DNA of 64,000 nucleotides. It comes from Helicoverpa zea (Eukaryota; Arthropoda; Insecta; Lepidoptera; Noctuidae). The stretch is taken from positions 6,324,001 through 6,388,000 of the forward strand of contig NC_061472.1 in assembly GCF_022581195.2 (NCBI RefSeq). The letters run 5' to 3'. The stretch's first letter is position 1, and each line of letters opens with the position of its first letter. Below are positions 34,401 through 47,071 of this stretch, in pieces. Below the pieces are notes generated by a model that was not told where the DNA came from, ran no database searches, and saw only the letters and a list, made by a program, of their open reading frames with translations. A program made the position numbers and the translations under genes.

Positions 34401-35210
34401 AACGATGCCATTTCGCTCGGACCGTCCGCACTTATATTACACTATCGTTCAAACTTATTGGCGGACATTGTTAGACTTTCTACGTTATATTTGCGAAAGA
34501 ATAAGTCTGTAAGACTTTTAGAAGAAAATTATACAGGTACAATATAATTTACATCCCTTTTCGCACGAAAAATAATTATTTGACGTTAACGGTGGATTGC
34601 ACCATTGAACTTTAACGATAACTGAATCATTTTCATTTGTCGAATCGCCAATTTCGGGCGGCCAAATTGCCGGTTTCACCAATGGGTGTCAAGTACCTAC
34701 ACGGCTGGTTATGGTTTGGCTATCATTATAGTTAAATGGTGCGACTTACCCATATTATGGCTTTTTCAACTATGCTAGTTTGTGATAAATTCCGTATCTA
34801 AATAATTAATTCGCGGACTTAGATAGTGACTTTCTTAGTTTTTACTAATTTTCACAAATATCGTAGGATGTCGACAATGTGCGCTTGCTTTCAGCAATTT
34901 TCATCAAAAAATTTCACCAGTAACATTCATTTCCATTTCAAGTGAAATTCATTATTATTATTATCTACTCCAATTAAATTCGCATACTGTATAAGTTAAA
35001 TTATTATTTCAAGAGGCTTCTTATCTCAATAACTCACCGATTCATGTTAAATTGTAGGAGATTATTGTTCTTGTGATTTGTAATACTTTACGCCTTAGTT
35101 ATTTCTTATCCTAAATGTTTAACTATGTAAAATGTTTATATAAGACGCTGTACATTGTTATTAAGATAATTACTTAAAATAACAATAAAGACTGTCGGAT
35201 ATTGATTACT
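31482..35210 (+). other. Probable Sema5 3' UTR and downstream AT-rich DNA
   Basis: No gene is visible here. Poly(A) signals AATAAA lie at 32756-32761 and 32929-32934. A third, at 35184-35189, is followed by the T/G-rich tract attgattacttgttttact and looks like a good cleavage context. I cannot tell which is used. No long ORF shows coding character. Confidence 0.4.
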
Positions 35211-37042
35211 TGTTTTACTCATAAATTACTCTTACCTTTATAATGGTCATAGTGGTTTCTTGAAAAAGAAAGCGCAGCCAGTCAGCAGAAAGGGTTTGCC
35301 CTTTGGGATTGCTTTCATCTAGCTTTTGAGAGACGATAGAAGAATATAATGAAAAAATAAATTGAAAATAATAGGTAGATAAGTAATGGAATGAGTACAT
35401 AAAATTAATAAGCATTTTTGAAATTCACGTAGCACTTAAGAATAAAAGCCAGACAAATAATTCTATGAATGTAAATAAACGATGTGTTATTTCATTACGA
35501 GTAGTTTAAGTACAGTATTTGAAATATTTGCTTTCTCGATTATAAAAAAAAATCTCTTGTTACCATTACCCAGGTAATTTAATCTTCTATTCGAAATATT
35601 TTCTTAACGATTTAAACATACGATACATCTCTAAAATAACAAAATATTTGCAAATCAAAATAAACATCTTCGAATGAACGATAAATAATTTATCGTTTCT
35701 TTGACATGGAATACAATTTTGAGTTGTTTATTCGGATAATCTCGCCGAGTTATGATAACAAGGCTCATGCATTTTAATGAGGCTGGTATAGGTACAGCTA
35801 GGCATACTATTTGTTGAACGTGGGTAAACAAAAATACCTAAGCAGTGAGCCTGAGCATTGAATTGATCGGGGACGAATTTGTAAACATCACAGACTACCC
35901 GAGGATATTTTAGATAAAGCTTTATGATTTTGGTAGACATTTTTATTGTTTAGTCAACATGTTGGTTGGAGTTAGCGATGTTGGAGTATTTTCGTCGAAC
36001 GTAGAATTCTGTGAATCTAAACGTTAATAGAATTTGTGAAATTAATGATGGTACTTGCTGTTGGTGGGTAGTAAGAGGTCAAAAAGTCTGATTCAATCTC
36101 ATCAAAGGTATTTAATTGTTCAGGTAACTTAGATTGATAGGGTCAGGTAAGCTGTCGCTTCATGTAAAGCATTAGCAGGCTAGTAGCCGAACCGATAGCG
36201 GAAGAAAAAGTGGCGCTGCGGGTCGGCCCGGCCTTCGCCGTAACACGCCTATCAGCACTGCTATACCTAGTATAAAAGCCAGTTCTTTGAGACTTATTAG
36301 TTTGTCTACAAAATATTCAATAACTACCATCATACTCCAGACTCACAAAGCAGACAAACTCGCGAGACTATGGGTAGTTAGTAGGCAATATAATAATAAG
36401 CATCGGAATGCGCGTCACGTAGTCACTCTGTACGTCGGGAGAGCACTCACTGAATACCATATAATAAGCTTATTGATGTGAGATCATGGGTGAAATATAT
36501 TGCTAATAGAAATGCAGTAGCTGTCGCTGTTTGGTGTGAAATTATCTTTATGACTACTTGTTTATTTATTGCGTCTAGACCTTGTGGGGAAACACTTCTC
36601 GATACATTTTAGAATATATACCGAGAAAGCTAAATATTAAAGATAAAGGCAAAAGATTTTTTAACGAACAATGTTGTAGGTAAAGAATTGCCTGAAACCT
36701 CAGGTCTCTTTAACGGCGTCGTGTTTCGTATTTAACTACCTAGCTAAGGTAATTTTGTAGGTCACATATTTTTATACCTTACCTGCTATCATAGTTGTCA
36801 GTGTAGATACATCTATCTTGGCTCTCTACTATATCAATAGATGTTCAATCTCCAGTCTTTTCGAGCATTTCTCGAAATAATAACATACTCAAACCATCTT
36901 TCAACAATTTGGACTAACTATATACTTAAAATAAAAACATTTCTAATATAATTGTGGATTATTATATAACAAAGCGGTAAGAGTAGAGCAACGTCGCCGG
37001 TCTGACTAGACGGAGCGTAGTTTAAATTGGAATATAAAACGA

Positions 37043-37321
37043 CTAGCTTTTGCCCGCGACTTCGTTCGCATGGAATAATGACTTCCTGCATATTTTTGGT
37101 TTGACCAATAGATGGCGCTATATGTCCGGAATAAATTTTATTTTTTATTTTTATATATATTTTTTTTAATAAAAACTATCCTATGTCCTTTCTCAAGTTC
37201 CAAACTATGTCTGTACCAAATTTCACACAAATCGGTTCAGTAGTTTAGGCGTGAAGAAAAGACAGACAGACAGACAGACAGACAGATAGAGTTACTTTCA
37301 CATTTATAATATTAGTTAGGA
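37043..37321 (-). mobile_element. Non-autonomous Helitron, diverged (279 bp)
   Basis: Left edge CTAGCTTTTGCCCGCGACTT, right edge ATTTATAATATTAGTTAGGA, so on the minus strand it starts TCCTAACTAATATTATAAAT and ends CTAG. An internal (gaca)n run lies at 37260-37288. 'accaatagatggcgctatat' inside is common in lepidopteran repeats. Confidence 0.75.
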
Positions 37322-38465
37322 TAACAAAGTTTCGATGTTTTGTTTATTATACGACACTAATATAATTGAGTTTGATAGTGTTAGCCTCTTTAGCGGTTTG
37401 TTTGAAGGCTGAGATGATTATTGTACAGTTTTTGTTAGTATAATCAGCATTTTCTATATTAGACAGTTACTGTAGTAGGTACTATGAATGAGGTTAAAGT
37501 AAATACCCAATTATGGTTTTGCCTAACCTGAACGCCGACTCGGGCCATCATTTTCTTATATTACTTATTTTGAGGGAAATGCTTTTCTTTTAATTAATGA
37601 TGATAATGGCTGAATGCAAGGGCATGTGGGAAAAGGATTTTTATATTTTTTTTAAAAGTGTGTCATACATAAAATATTTTTATTTCGTACGTAAGTACAA
37701 AAAATATTCTAAGGGGCTACCAAGCGTATTATTACATTGTTCTCATAACCAATGTGTTACACGACTCCACAGTAATTATTTTCCGAGAATCGCGTGTATT
37801 TGGCACACGGTTCATGACGATAACTGAATAGAAAACTTCTTGTTGACTTTGAAAGGGCGCGCTCTCAGAAATTATATTACTCAGACCCACGGAGTAAGGA
37901 AATATGAGCGGAGATGCCATAATGCAGGGTTCCTCTAAGTCAAATTCGTTCTGTGGGTATGACCAAAACTATCAGTTACGAGTGAATTAACGAAGCGTTC
38001 GGGTTCTTTGAGACATATGTGAACGATTTTTGGTATTACGACAAATTTTCGGGTCCAAAGAAGGCGATTAAGGGCGAAAACAGTAACTTTCCTCGCCTCC
38101 GCTCACCCGCATTTTGGCACGCAATTAGGCGATTTTCCGTTATATCACCTCCACTAGTAATTTTGTTCTTCATGTTCAGACCACACTCACACTTACTTTG
38201 TTGTTGTTTCCAGTAAGAAAACCTTTTCCTCTAACCGAAGCAAAACTTTACTACGATTTTGGGGTAGAAACGAAAACCAAGCTTAGTAATAATTAAGTAC
38301 ATAGCTACCTACTAATTTGCTTTTCAGGGCCTAATTTTGTCTTGAGATATTCATGAAGATCTTACATTATTTATTTGAGGTTCTATTAAAATATGCTCAA
38401 AGGTTTCTTGGACTAAGTCTAGGTAGATTGATAGACTGTATTTTTTCCTAATTAAGACGTAGATC

Positions 38466-38516
38466 AAAGGGTGTTCAGCAGTGGACGTCCTATGGCTGAG
38501 ATGATGATGATGATGA
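38466..38516 (+). mobile_element. Non-LTR retrotransposon 3' tail, short
   Basis: gggtgttcagcagtggacgtc, then tatggctgagatgatgatga: same ending as 12391-12501 (cagcagtgggac...ggctgatgatgatg). Confidence 0.6.
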
Positions 38517-38924
38517 AGACGTAGGATTTCATTAAAATTCCTCAAGTAGATTTAATATATTAGCATCGGCCTTGTTTTAGTTGCTACCTTCACATATGTA
38601 TATCCAGAGTTTTTTGAGAGAGAACAGGTAGTAACTTGTAACCACACAAAATCCTTTTGTTCAGGTATTGGTGCTTAATATTTTGGGATTCATGCCTTAG
38701 GCGTTGTTTGTGAGCACTATACACTGCCGTGTCTGTTCAAAGGGTTCCGTACAGTGAAATAGCGACATTTATTTCTGTTGTTTGATGTTCTATCATTGTA
38801 GGGCCCAGATAACAAAGTATGCACAAAATAAAACTAAGGAAAAATTTGGAAGTGGGTCGTGAGAAGAAAAACATGCGTAAAGTTTAGAACCTAAGTGAAT
38901 ATATACCATCTTGGTAATTCATCA

Positions 38925-39120
38925 TCCTCTGAGCCTTTTCCCAACTATGTTGAGGTCGGCTTCCAGTCTGACGACTGCCTATCTGACCTCCTCAACCCAG
39001 TTACCCGGGCAACCCCTTGGTTAGACTGGTGTCAGACTTACCGGCTTCTGATTACCTGTAATGACTGCCAAGGATGTTTAATGACAGCCGGGACCTATAG
39101 TTTAACGTGCCATCCGAAAC
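38925..39120. mobile_element. Dispersed repeat (ggtcggcttccagtc family), longest copy
   Basis: From cctctgagccttttcccaac through ctcaacccagttacccgggc to ccatccgaaacacagccaa. The same family has fragments at 5765 and 26525. The open frame at 38895-39167 is repeat sequence, not a gene. Confidence 0.65.
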
Positions 39121-39534
39121 ACAGCCAATGGTGTCTAAAATATAGTATGTACTTAGAAAGTACATAAAAGAACAATGTCAGACGTCCATAGTAACTTAGG
39201 CTCAATAAAAATATTTCATGTACAGTGAAAATTCTTACAGGTTTTTGTGTAGTTTAATGTCAGAAGCTTTTCTATGTTTTCCACTTTTGCATTGAACTTC
39301 TCAAAACCAAATTATTCCAAATTATTAAAACGAAAAACCTGAACTCGATAAACAAAATAATATGATTTTTTTTTTGGAAAAGTTCTAGATAACAATTAAA
39401 TATTTTATAAGAAGTTAGTATTTTATATTTAAATTTTTGTAGTAAAGAACTTTGTGTCCGTGAGAATTTAGTTTTAAAAGTTGATTGGGTGGGCCGAAAC
39501 CTGACATTGCTCTTTAGAAAAGTTGCATTGGTAC

Positions 39535-39597
39535 ATGCCTGACCTGGGATCAAACCCGCGGCCTCATACTTGAGTACCATCTTGGTCATTGTGAAAA
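39535..39597 (-). mobile_element. tRNA-derived SINE head fragment
   Basis: On the minus strand it reads aatgaccaagatggtactca, then ggccgcgggtttgatcccagg. The second part is a pol III B box (GGTTTGATCC) in tRNA-like context, but there is no tRNA cloverleaf of full length. The open frame 39272-39589 overlaps it by chance. Confidence 0.5.
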
Positions 39598-40150
39598 GTT
39601 ATTGTGAAGGTTTTAACTAACTTTAATTTAACAGTACTTACTCTCAAAGAATAAGTACAACCCAAAATCCATATTACCGTCACTATACATTAAAAGAAAA
39701 TTGGACTGAAGTCGGGTTACAGCACCACCAATTATATTTTATCCATTACTCATTAACAATCCTGTTTAAACTTTTTGGACCATAATGCAAATTAGTGGGA
39801 GGCTCTTGTACATTGTGAGACCTTCAAACTTTAATATGAGTACTACAGAAAAGGGATCGGATCTTACACAAAGGTAGACTAAGTTCGAATTAATTTCCTT
39901 ACAGCTAGTTTACAAGCCCTCTGTTCTTGTTCAATGGAAATAAATTCAATTACTTGCGTGATTGAATTTTAATTGGAATAATATTTTTATTTATTCATGT
40001 ATGCTAGCGTTTGAGCAATGATAGTTGATGCCTATACTGGAGTTTAGAATAAATCTAGACCAAAATTAAGGTCGCAGTAGATTACCTACTTAGACAAAAA
40101 ATATTAAGAAATTATATGAATTCATGGAATTTGTCGCAAATAAATATTTA

Positions 40151-40348
40151 GGGCTTGTCCAGAAAGGGCGCAATACGCGCGAATCACGCGCGAGTCGAGG
40201 GTCTGGCGTTATGCACGCGATTTACGCGCGTATTTTGAATTCGCGCGATGCTTGTGGACGCGATGTATTCGTGCCTAGTATCTCAATAGCGCGCGAGTGA
40301 ATTCGCGCGAAACGTTTCGCGACGAATTCGCTTCTTCTGGACAAGGTC
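40151..40348. mobile_element. 198-bp MITE, PIF/Harbinger type
   Basis: Left end GGGCTTGTCCAGAAAGGGCG and right end (complement) GACCTTGTCCAGAAGAAGCG, flanked by TTA at 40148-40150 and 40349-40351. The interior is very rich in CGCG (gcgcgcgagtgaattcgcgc). Confidence 0.8.
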
Positions 40349-40732
40349 TTAGAATAAATAGTCTTGTCGTGTTGTGTAAATATTAATCCGCAAATTGAAA
40401 TATAGGATATCTTTCATCAGAATGGAACTGATAAAATCGAACATAGAATCATGACTAGAAACGAATGTATTGGTTATGTAATAAAACAAAATAAGAGTCT
40501 GACATTTCTTCACGCTAACCGACAGCAGAAGGGGTCATTTGATGATTTCCACATCCATTTGATTATAACCACTATTTTTGTAAGCAAGGTGATTTGGAAA
40601 TAAACGCAAAAAAGGTAGATAAGTATTTTAAGTGGACTGTATTTAGTTGGAGGATGGCTGGTTATCGCCAAGAAGCGAACGAGCGATGTGTAGGCAATCA
40701 GGGAAAAGCACACGTAACTAGCTCTCCAGCGT

Positions 40733-40919
40733 TGGGCTTCACAAGATGACGGCTGGCAGCGGTCTTCCCGATCACAACACAATAGTCACGTTCACACCCC
40801 CGGGCGGATTATCACAACAGTTCGCTATCCTACAGCAGGGGCGAGGTTGCGTCACTGGAGAAGCACGAGCACTTCCTCTAGGCGATGCGTTTACATCCAG
40901 CGGTTTAGCAATGGAGCGT
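40733..40919 (+). CDS. Candidate coding exon, function unknown
   Basis: GC-balanced, coding-like stretch in AT-rich surroundings. An acceptor-like ctagctctccag precedes it, the ATG is at 40746, and the frame stays open through TIVTFTPPGGLSQQFAILQ and ALPLGDAFTSSGLAME. At its 3' side a MITE begins (TAAGGCC...), so genomic GC|GTAAGG forms a good splice donor after 40919. I do not recognise the protein. It could be a first coding exon of a gene extending right, an exon fragment, or a retrocopy. Confidence 0.3.
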
Positions 40920-40920
40920 A

Positions 40921-41050
40921 AGGCCGTATACAGAAAGCTGGAAGAAGCTGGAAACTTATAAGCGCTTATCGGTGCTTGTTAGCACTGGTAACCCACGCAG
41001 GAAAATGTATTTCCAGCGTCTTCCAGCTTTCTTTCTGTATACGGCCTGAG
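40921..41050. mobile_element. Small MITE (about 130 bp) with taaggccgtatacag ends
   Basis: aaggccgtatacagaaagct at the left and agctttctttctgtatacgg at the right are inverted repeats (about 30 bp with a 4-bp indel). The sequence gagcg occurs on both sides and may be a 5-bp target duplication. Class not determined. Confidence 0.65.
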
Positions 41051-41644
41051 CGCGTGCCACTCGCGCGAGGCGTGCGAAAGAACAGGAGTGGGAAGTTGGG
41101 GGTGGGGGTAGCATCAATCGTTTGAATGTGGTCAAACGCAGTACTATTTATTATTGATGCGTGGATTTAGTCCGTTATAAAAAATATAGATGGCACTACC
41201 AGTGGGGAAGCTTCAAAAAGAGATGTAAGGAAAAGCTATACTTAAGCATTAAAGGACCAAGCATGACATGATTGATCGGTACATGAGATAGACAGTTATC
41301 AAGGGTATACTTACTAGAAATTGTTGAAAATCTCACACGCTTATCTCAACTGGAAAAAGAAAACTGCAGAAAAAGCTCGAAAGAACAAGATTCGCCCGAA
41401 TCACAGTAAATACTTTCATACATTTATTTTGTGGTCCCATTTCTTTTGCCAAGTCAAATGTGAACAGGGAAATGTCCTAAAACCTATGTCTAGTATGATT
41501 TATTGTACACTTAAAGACAATGAATTCGGGACAGTTCGGAAAATATATTACTGGCATGATGTGGTAGATAAATAAAGCTGAAATATCTATTTTATTCTTA
41601 TGTGTATGTTTTCTTAAACATTGCATACAATTATAATTAACTAA

Positions 41645-41770
41645 CTGTTTCCAGAGGTTTCACCCGCGTCTCGTGAAATTACTTTCCGGATCCGGATTAA
41701 TCTACGTCCTCTGCTATAGAGGAAGAACTTTTTCAAATTGGTTCTGTAGCCTGTTTTTGAGTCTGTAGGA
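41645..41770 (-). mobile_element. Helitron fragment
   Basis: gtttccagaggtttcacccgcg, then ttccggatccggattaatct and aattggttctgtagc resemble the body of the Helitrons at 16632 and 50288. The TATAATATTAG end is missing. Confidence 0.5.
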
Positions 41771-41872
41771 TACAAACAGCAACAAAAACATTTTATTTAT
41801 ATTGAGCACCTCTTATGTATTCTCTTATGAACTGTCTTATGCACTCTGTTATCTAATCCAGGAGGAGGAGAT

Positions 41873-42806
41873 GTGTACATAAGAGGAGTACAAAAGAGTA
41901 CATAAGAGAGTACATAAGATAGTACATAAGAGGAGCACATAAGAGAGTACATAAGAGGAGTACATAAGTGTATATAAGAGGAGTACATAAGTGTATATAA
42001 GAGGAGTACATAAGAGGAGTACATAAGAGAGTACATAAGATAGTACATAAGAGGAGTACATAAGAGAGTACATAAGAGGAGTACATAAGAGAGTACATAA
42101 GAGAGTACATAAGAGGAGTACATAAGAGAGTACATAAGAGGAGTACAAAAGAGTTCATAAGAGGAGTATATAAGAGTACATAAGAGGAGTACATAAGAGA
42201 GTACATAAGAGAGTACATAAGATAGTACATAAGAGAGTACATAAGAGAGTACATAAGAGAGTACATAAGGAAGTACATAAGAGAGTACATAAGACAGTAT
42301 ATAACAGAGTACATAAGAGAGTACATAAGGGGAGTACATAAGAGAGTACATCAGAGGAGTACATAAGAGAGTACATAAGAGAGTACATAAGAGGAGTACA
42401 TCAGAGGAGTATATAAGAGAGTACATAAGAGAGTACATAAGAGAGCACATAAGAGAGTATATAAGAGAGTACATAAGGGAGTACATAAGAGAGTACATAA
42501 GACAGTATATAACAGAGTACATAAGAGAGTACATAAGGGGAGTACATAAGAGAGTACATAAGAGGAGTACATAAGAGAGTACATAAGAGAGTACATAAGA
42601 GAGTAGATAAGAGAGTACATAAGAGGAGTACATCAGAGGAGTACATAAGAGAGTACATAAGAGAGTACATAAGAGAGCACATAAGAGAGTATATAAGAGA
42701 GTACATAAGAGGAGTACATAAGGGGAGTTCATAAGAGAGTACATAAGAGGAGTACATAAGAGAGTTCGTAAGAGAGTACGTGAGAGAGTTCATAAGAGGA
42801 GTACAC
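41873..42806. repeat. 930-bp minisatellite of 12-14 bp gagtacataagag units
   Basis: Roughly 70 units of gagtacataaga(g/gg) with variants (gagcacataag, gagtatataag, gagtacatcag, gagttcataag). Because the unit has no stop codon in several minus-strand frames, long spurious frames result (for example 315 codons at 41797-42744, rich in Tyr, Leu, Ser, Met). Confidence 0.95.
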
Positions 42807-43075
42807 ACGCCACGGACAGGTCAATGCGTTAGATTAGAACGTATAATAAACTTTAAAAACAAATGGATATTTGTGTCAGTTCGCGGTAAAAGGTACCATA
42901 TGGGTGTTGGCACTTACGACATTATGTTTTTTTAGTCTAAGCAAGATTGTAGAATTTGTATCTCCAAATGACTTAAGCGCCAAAGTCCATAAAGGTACCT
43001 TTTGTCATGGAATGACACATTTTAGCTCGAGTTTGAGTGTGAGTGATCAGCAAATCGGCAGATTCTGATCAGTTA

Positions 43076-43506
43076 CGCGGTGTCCTGCGTGAGCGACGAA
43101 CGCGACGCGACGCGACGCTGCGAACGCGACGAACGCGATCAACTCAAAGGAATTCCCTACATGCGGCCTATGTGACAGTCTGCGGCGAGACGCGACGTAA
43201 CGCGTACTTGTTTTGAGGGCGACCAGACGCGACACCGCGAACTATTCAGAAGCGTTGATTGTTGTGGGACAAAAAAAACATAAATATTAAAGAAATCGTT
43301 TATTAGTACAAACAAGTTGGAAGATTGTTGCTGTCTGTACTTTAAATATGAACTTTCAAGCAAAATTGTAACACAACTTCTCCATGATTTGAGAAGTAAT
43401 GACCAAAATCACGTAGGACATCTGTCGCGTATAGCATCGCGTCGCATTACGTCGCGTCGTGTTGCGTCGCGTCGCGTCGCGTTCGTCGCTCACGCAGGAC
43501 ACCGCG
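43076..43506. mobile_element. 431-bp MITE with 43-bp perfect terminal repeats
   Basis: Both ends read CGCGGTGTCCTGCGTGAGCG, then acgaacgcgacgcgacgcga when taken inward, and they are flanked by TTA (43073-43075 and 43507-43509). Subterminal CGACG repeats continue inward on both sides. The TTA duplication suits PIF/Harbinger. Short open frames rich in RRVASRR come from the CG repeats. Confidence 0.8.
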
Positions 43507-43936
43507 TTAGATTCTGCGTCCTCAAGTGTAGTGCGTTGACCTCTATCACAGTGATGTAGATATTCACGACACGTTCGGGTCAAGCTCTTATTTGCCGTGA
43601 ATTCTTACTGTAGTCTTTTGTCTGTCTGCATGTTTATTTCATCCTGATTGTATTGACTTATCCTGTTAATTTGTGTTCTATATTCAGTTAAGAAAGTTGT
43701 GTTTTGGATATATGTATTATTCGTGGGATTATGTGCAAAATGTGCACTGTAACCGTATTAAGGAAAATCCCTCTTTATTTTGGATTATACATAAATAACT
43801 ATAATTGCTATGTTAACTGTACCAATTATAAGTAACATCAAGACTCTATAACACACTATATTAAGCACTCGAATTAAAATAATTACACTGAAAATTAACA
43901 TTAATTGAAAATAAAATAAAATAAAAACACATTGAC

Positions 43937-44074
43937 ACTTCCCGGGACCCAAAGGCTGGCTTTTATTTCGCACAGAGGTTGAGCATTGCCATCCAACGTG
44001 GCAATGCTGCCAGTCTTTTGGGTACATTACCCAGTGACAGCGATGAGGAGCAATTTTTTGATGCACTGTATTAG
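43937..44074 (+). pseudogene. C-terminal fragment of a repeat-encoded protein
   Basis: Open frame without a start: DPKAGFYFAQRLSIAIQRGN, AASLLGTLPSDSDEEQFFDA then TAG, followed by AT-rich sequence and aaaataaatgcc. The RLSxAIQRGNAASxLGT block looks like the C-terminus of a transposon-encoded protein that I have an impression of from Lepidoptera but cannot name. It is 5'-truncated. Confidence 0.4.
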
Positions 44075-44135
44075 TTTTAAGTTGTATATATATATTTAAG
44101 TTTAATTATAAGTTAAAATAAATGCCTTTTCGTTA

Positions 44136-47071
44136 ATCGTTTTCGTAACCGTCTGTCGAAAAAAACACGTGATATATTTTGGTGAAGAGCGAATAATTTG
44201 ATTTTTTCGAATTCCTCTAATATTGTACAAAACATGAAATGATTTTGTCCAAAAATCTATCCCTATAGCATCTACACACAAAAAATGTATTTATGTTACA
44301 ATAATTATGAAAATATCCTCGTGCTATATTTTCCGCGTCATCAGTTGCGTAAATTGCGTCAGTGATTCTCGCTCGATGTTCAGTTAAGCTTTATCGAGAT
44401 GATACGACGCAGTTGGGCGGTCTGCCAGTCTCGTGTTCGCGGATAGACCAATCTACATTATAAAGTTTATTTACCTGTATATCATTTTTGTCTTCAAGTG
44501 GATCGAAGTACTTAGAGAAGTAAAAAGGGAGTTAAGTAGAAAGAAAGTTTGTTCGGTCCAGTAGTGCAAGTGAAGTACCTACAGGAAAGTTTCGGTTAAA
44601 TTATCAGTTTCAAACAACTTTCAGGATTAGAAAGTATATTGAAAAGGAGGGATGCCATTCTTCATCTCCCTTCCAGCCCGAGTTAATTATTGCCCATGAT
44701 GGTATAAGGGTATATAAGCTTTATCTGTTCAATAGTTTTTGCGTGAAGCAGTAACAAACGTATTTCCATACATCTTTAGAAACACATATAAAAAGGCATC
44801 AGAATATAAGATGAGAATGGAATGACACAAAGAATATCTGCATTCCGAGAAAAATGCATTTTACTGCAACTAATCTAAAACTACCCACGTGATATAACTG
44901 TGATGTCTAGGTTCAGAACAAGCGTAAAGGTTATCTAAATAAATAGTTCCGCCAACTGGTTCTGACATTTCAATTGAAATCCCATTTCAGTTGAACCCGT
45001 TGAGGTAACATTGTTCTGTTAACACAACGAGTTTTAGCTTATTTCAATGTTGTACGATATAAATAAAGGATAGAAAAAAGGTTAAAATGTTTCGTTATAT
45101 TTGGAAACTCGATCGTATGATATTTCTAGCTGTCTTTTTTTAGTATTGAGAAAGGAAAATATTTCGAGGACTATTATCATCGTTACGATTTTTTGGACTA
45201 ATATACAGGTTTTGTTTATCCGTAGTACCTAATACACACTTATGATTTTAATTTTGATTATGACACTTATCAGATCTTTTGATATATTTGAGATACATTC
45301 ATTCATTAAGGGTTTGGTTTAAAAATAGAATATAAATACAATATGTACTTAGGTACCTACGTATTTAACAACGTTACCGCGAGAGTAGGTAAAATGTATT
45401 GTTAGCAAAATATGCTATTACAATGCAAACAAAAACAGGGATGCCACATTACTGTGTAGACGCCTTAAAGTGCAAATGTTAGATTTGATGCAATCGCTTT
45501 GATAGTTTGTAAACGTTATTTACACGATTTGAGGGGTAATTGAAAGATTTCATCTATTTAAGTACAATATTTAGAGTAAAAAAAACAGTGACACACTTGA
45601 TCAATTAGGTACACCTGTCGAAACTATTATACAGTAACTGGTACAAAACTTCCTTTTTTAAAACGTATTAGCAAAAATAACCTGCAGCATATACTTAGTT
45701 TTAATGAGATCTTTAGAGATCTTATACCACTAACCCTAAGCGTGCTATAGTTATTCGCCACGTCTAGACCGATTCCTAACCCTTAGCATTTTACTGGCAT
45801 AACAACGTTGAAAGTTTCAATTTTCTCACAATACGCCCTTGTTGCAAGCATTGTCTGTTATACCCAGTCGTAGCTGCAAAACTGCAACGCGGGGAATATG
45901 TAGGTATGGAAAACTTTCAGGTAAGCTTCTAGAAAATTCCATTTAGACTGTGGAAAATAAGCTCATTACTGTAATAGGAAAGTTCTAAAGGAAATGGCTT
46001 GATGTTCTAACTGTGTAATCAATTTTCTGATTGAAAGAAAGGTGGGGAAATTGCATTTTCCTTACAGAAATCGGTTTTAGCTTTTTATGAGAGAATTATT
46101 GTGGTGTACATACAATGATGAATTTTCTTTCTAGAGTAACTAGAAAAAGTTGCGCAGGAAATAGACATTTCGATAAGTATCAGGTTTCCGAAATATGAAA
46201 CTTATCTTTTTGAGGCAACTGTGATTATTTCTCTTGACTTTTCCTTGTTTTGGTTGACTGTGAGATATAAGTTTATAAGCTAGGTGTGGATTATAAATTA
46301 TTTATTTATATAGCAGTGCGTAGATTGGACTAAATTCATTTCAAAGATACATTCAGGCATTCTTGATAGTACCTCCATGCCAAGGTTTTAGAAGATGTTT
46401 TCCAAGCTTTTCTTTTTTATGTCTGTTAATTTGATCTTAACATCAGTTAATCTACTTTAGACTCTGCATAACCTCACTAGGTACACATACAGCTGTAATA
46501 TGTATGTTAACGCTACACTGAAATCCAGTGACAGATTAGCGAACTCTCCACAGAGTTGATAGACAGACTGACAAGCTGTCACGCGGAGACAGCCGCCGAA
46601 TTAATTCCAACCGCGCTTTCCACGCACAACTCCGAAAACCATTTCAATTGTCATTTTGTGAGTAGAAGTTAATTTAGAACACTTTTATAACTTACAGCTA
46701 AATGTTTCGAGATAGTAAATAGCATATAAATAGTGGTCGGTATTGATGTAATCTTAAAAATAACTCTTCTCGCTGGCTCTTGGGCTAAAAGATTAAGGTA
46801 TAGATCAATACCAATGTGCCTACTTAATGGATTTATGATTGTAACGTAGAATATTATCATATCCATTTTACTATGTCTCCAACATTACATAAATTATGCC
46901 ATCAGCAATATAACATGTTATGAGCGGAGCCGCTAAACTAAAAATAAATGAAATATGCCTTTACAAACGAAAAACGCCTTGTTTATTTGAGTAGTTTCTG
47001 GATACTCCAGCGTAAGAATAAAATCACTAGAATCAGCTATCTACTTAATCTGAATGTTCAAGGAAGTCAAT
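44136..47071. other. Intergenic AT-rich region
   Basis: No gene or transposon ends recognised. A moderately GC-rich patch at 44330-44460 includes ttgcgtcagtgattctcgct and gttgggcggtctgccagtct. It has no supported ORF. Confidence 0.4.

Larger units (their letters stand above)
35211..40147. other. Intergenic region after Sema5
   Basis: No gene supported. Contains a Helitron (37043-37321), a non-LTR tail (38466-38516), the ggtcggcttccagtc repeat (38925-39120) and a SINE head (39535-39597). A TATAAAA box lies at about 36271 downstream of a GC-rich patch (36190-36260), but no open frame of coding character follows. Confidence 0.4.

Noticed and set aside
41797..42744. 315-codon minus-strand ORF rich in MYSLMYSSYVLSYVLLLCT
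   Set aside because: Produced by the gagtacataagag minisatellite, whose unit lacks stops. Several overlapping frames are open for the same reason, and there is no independent coding evidence.
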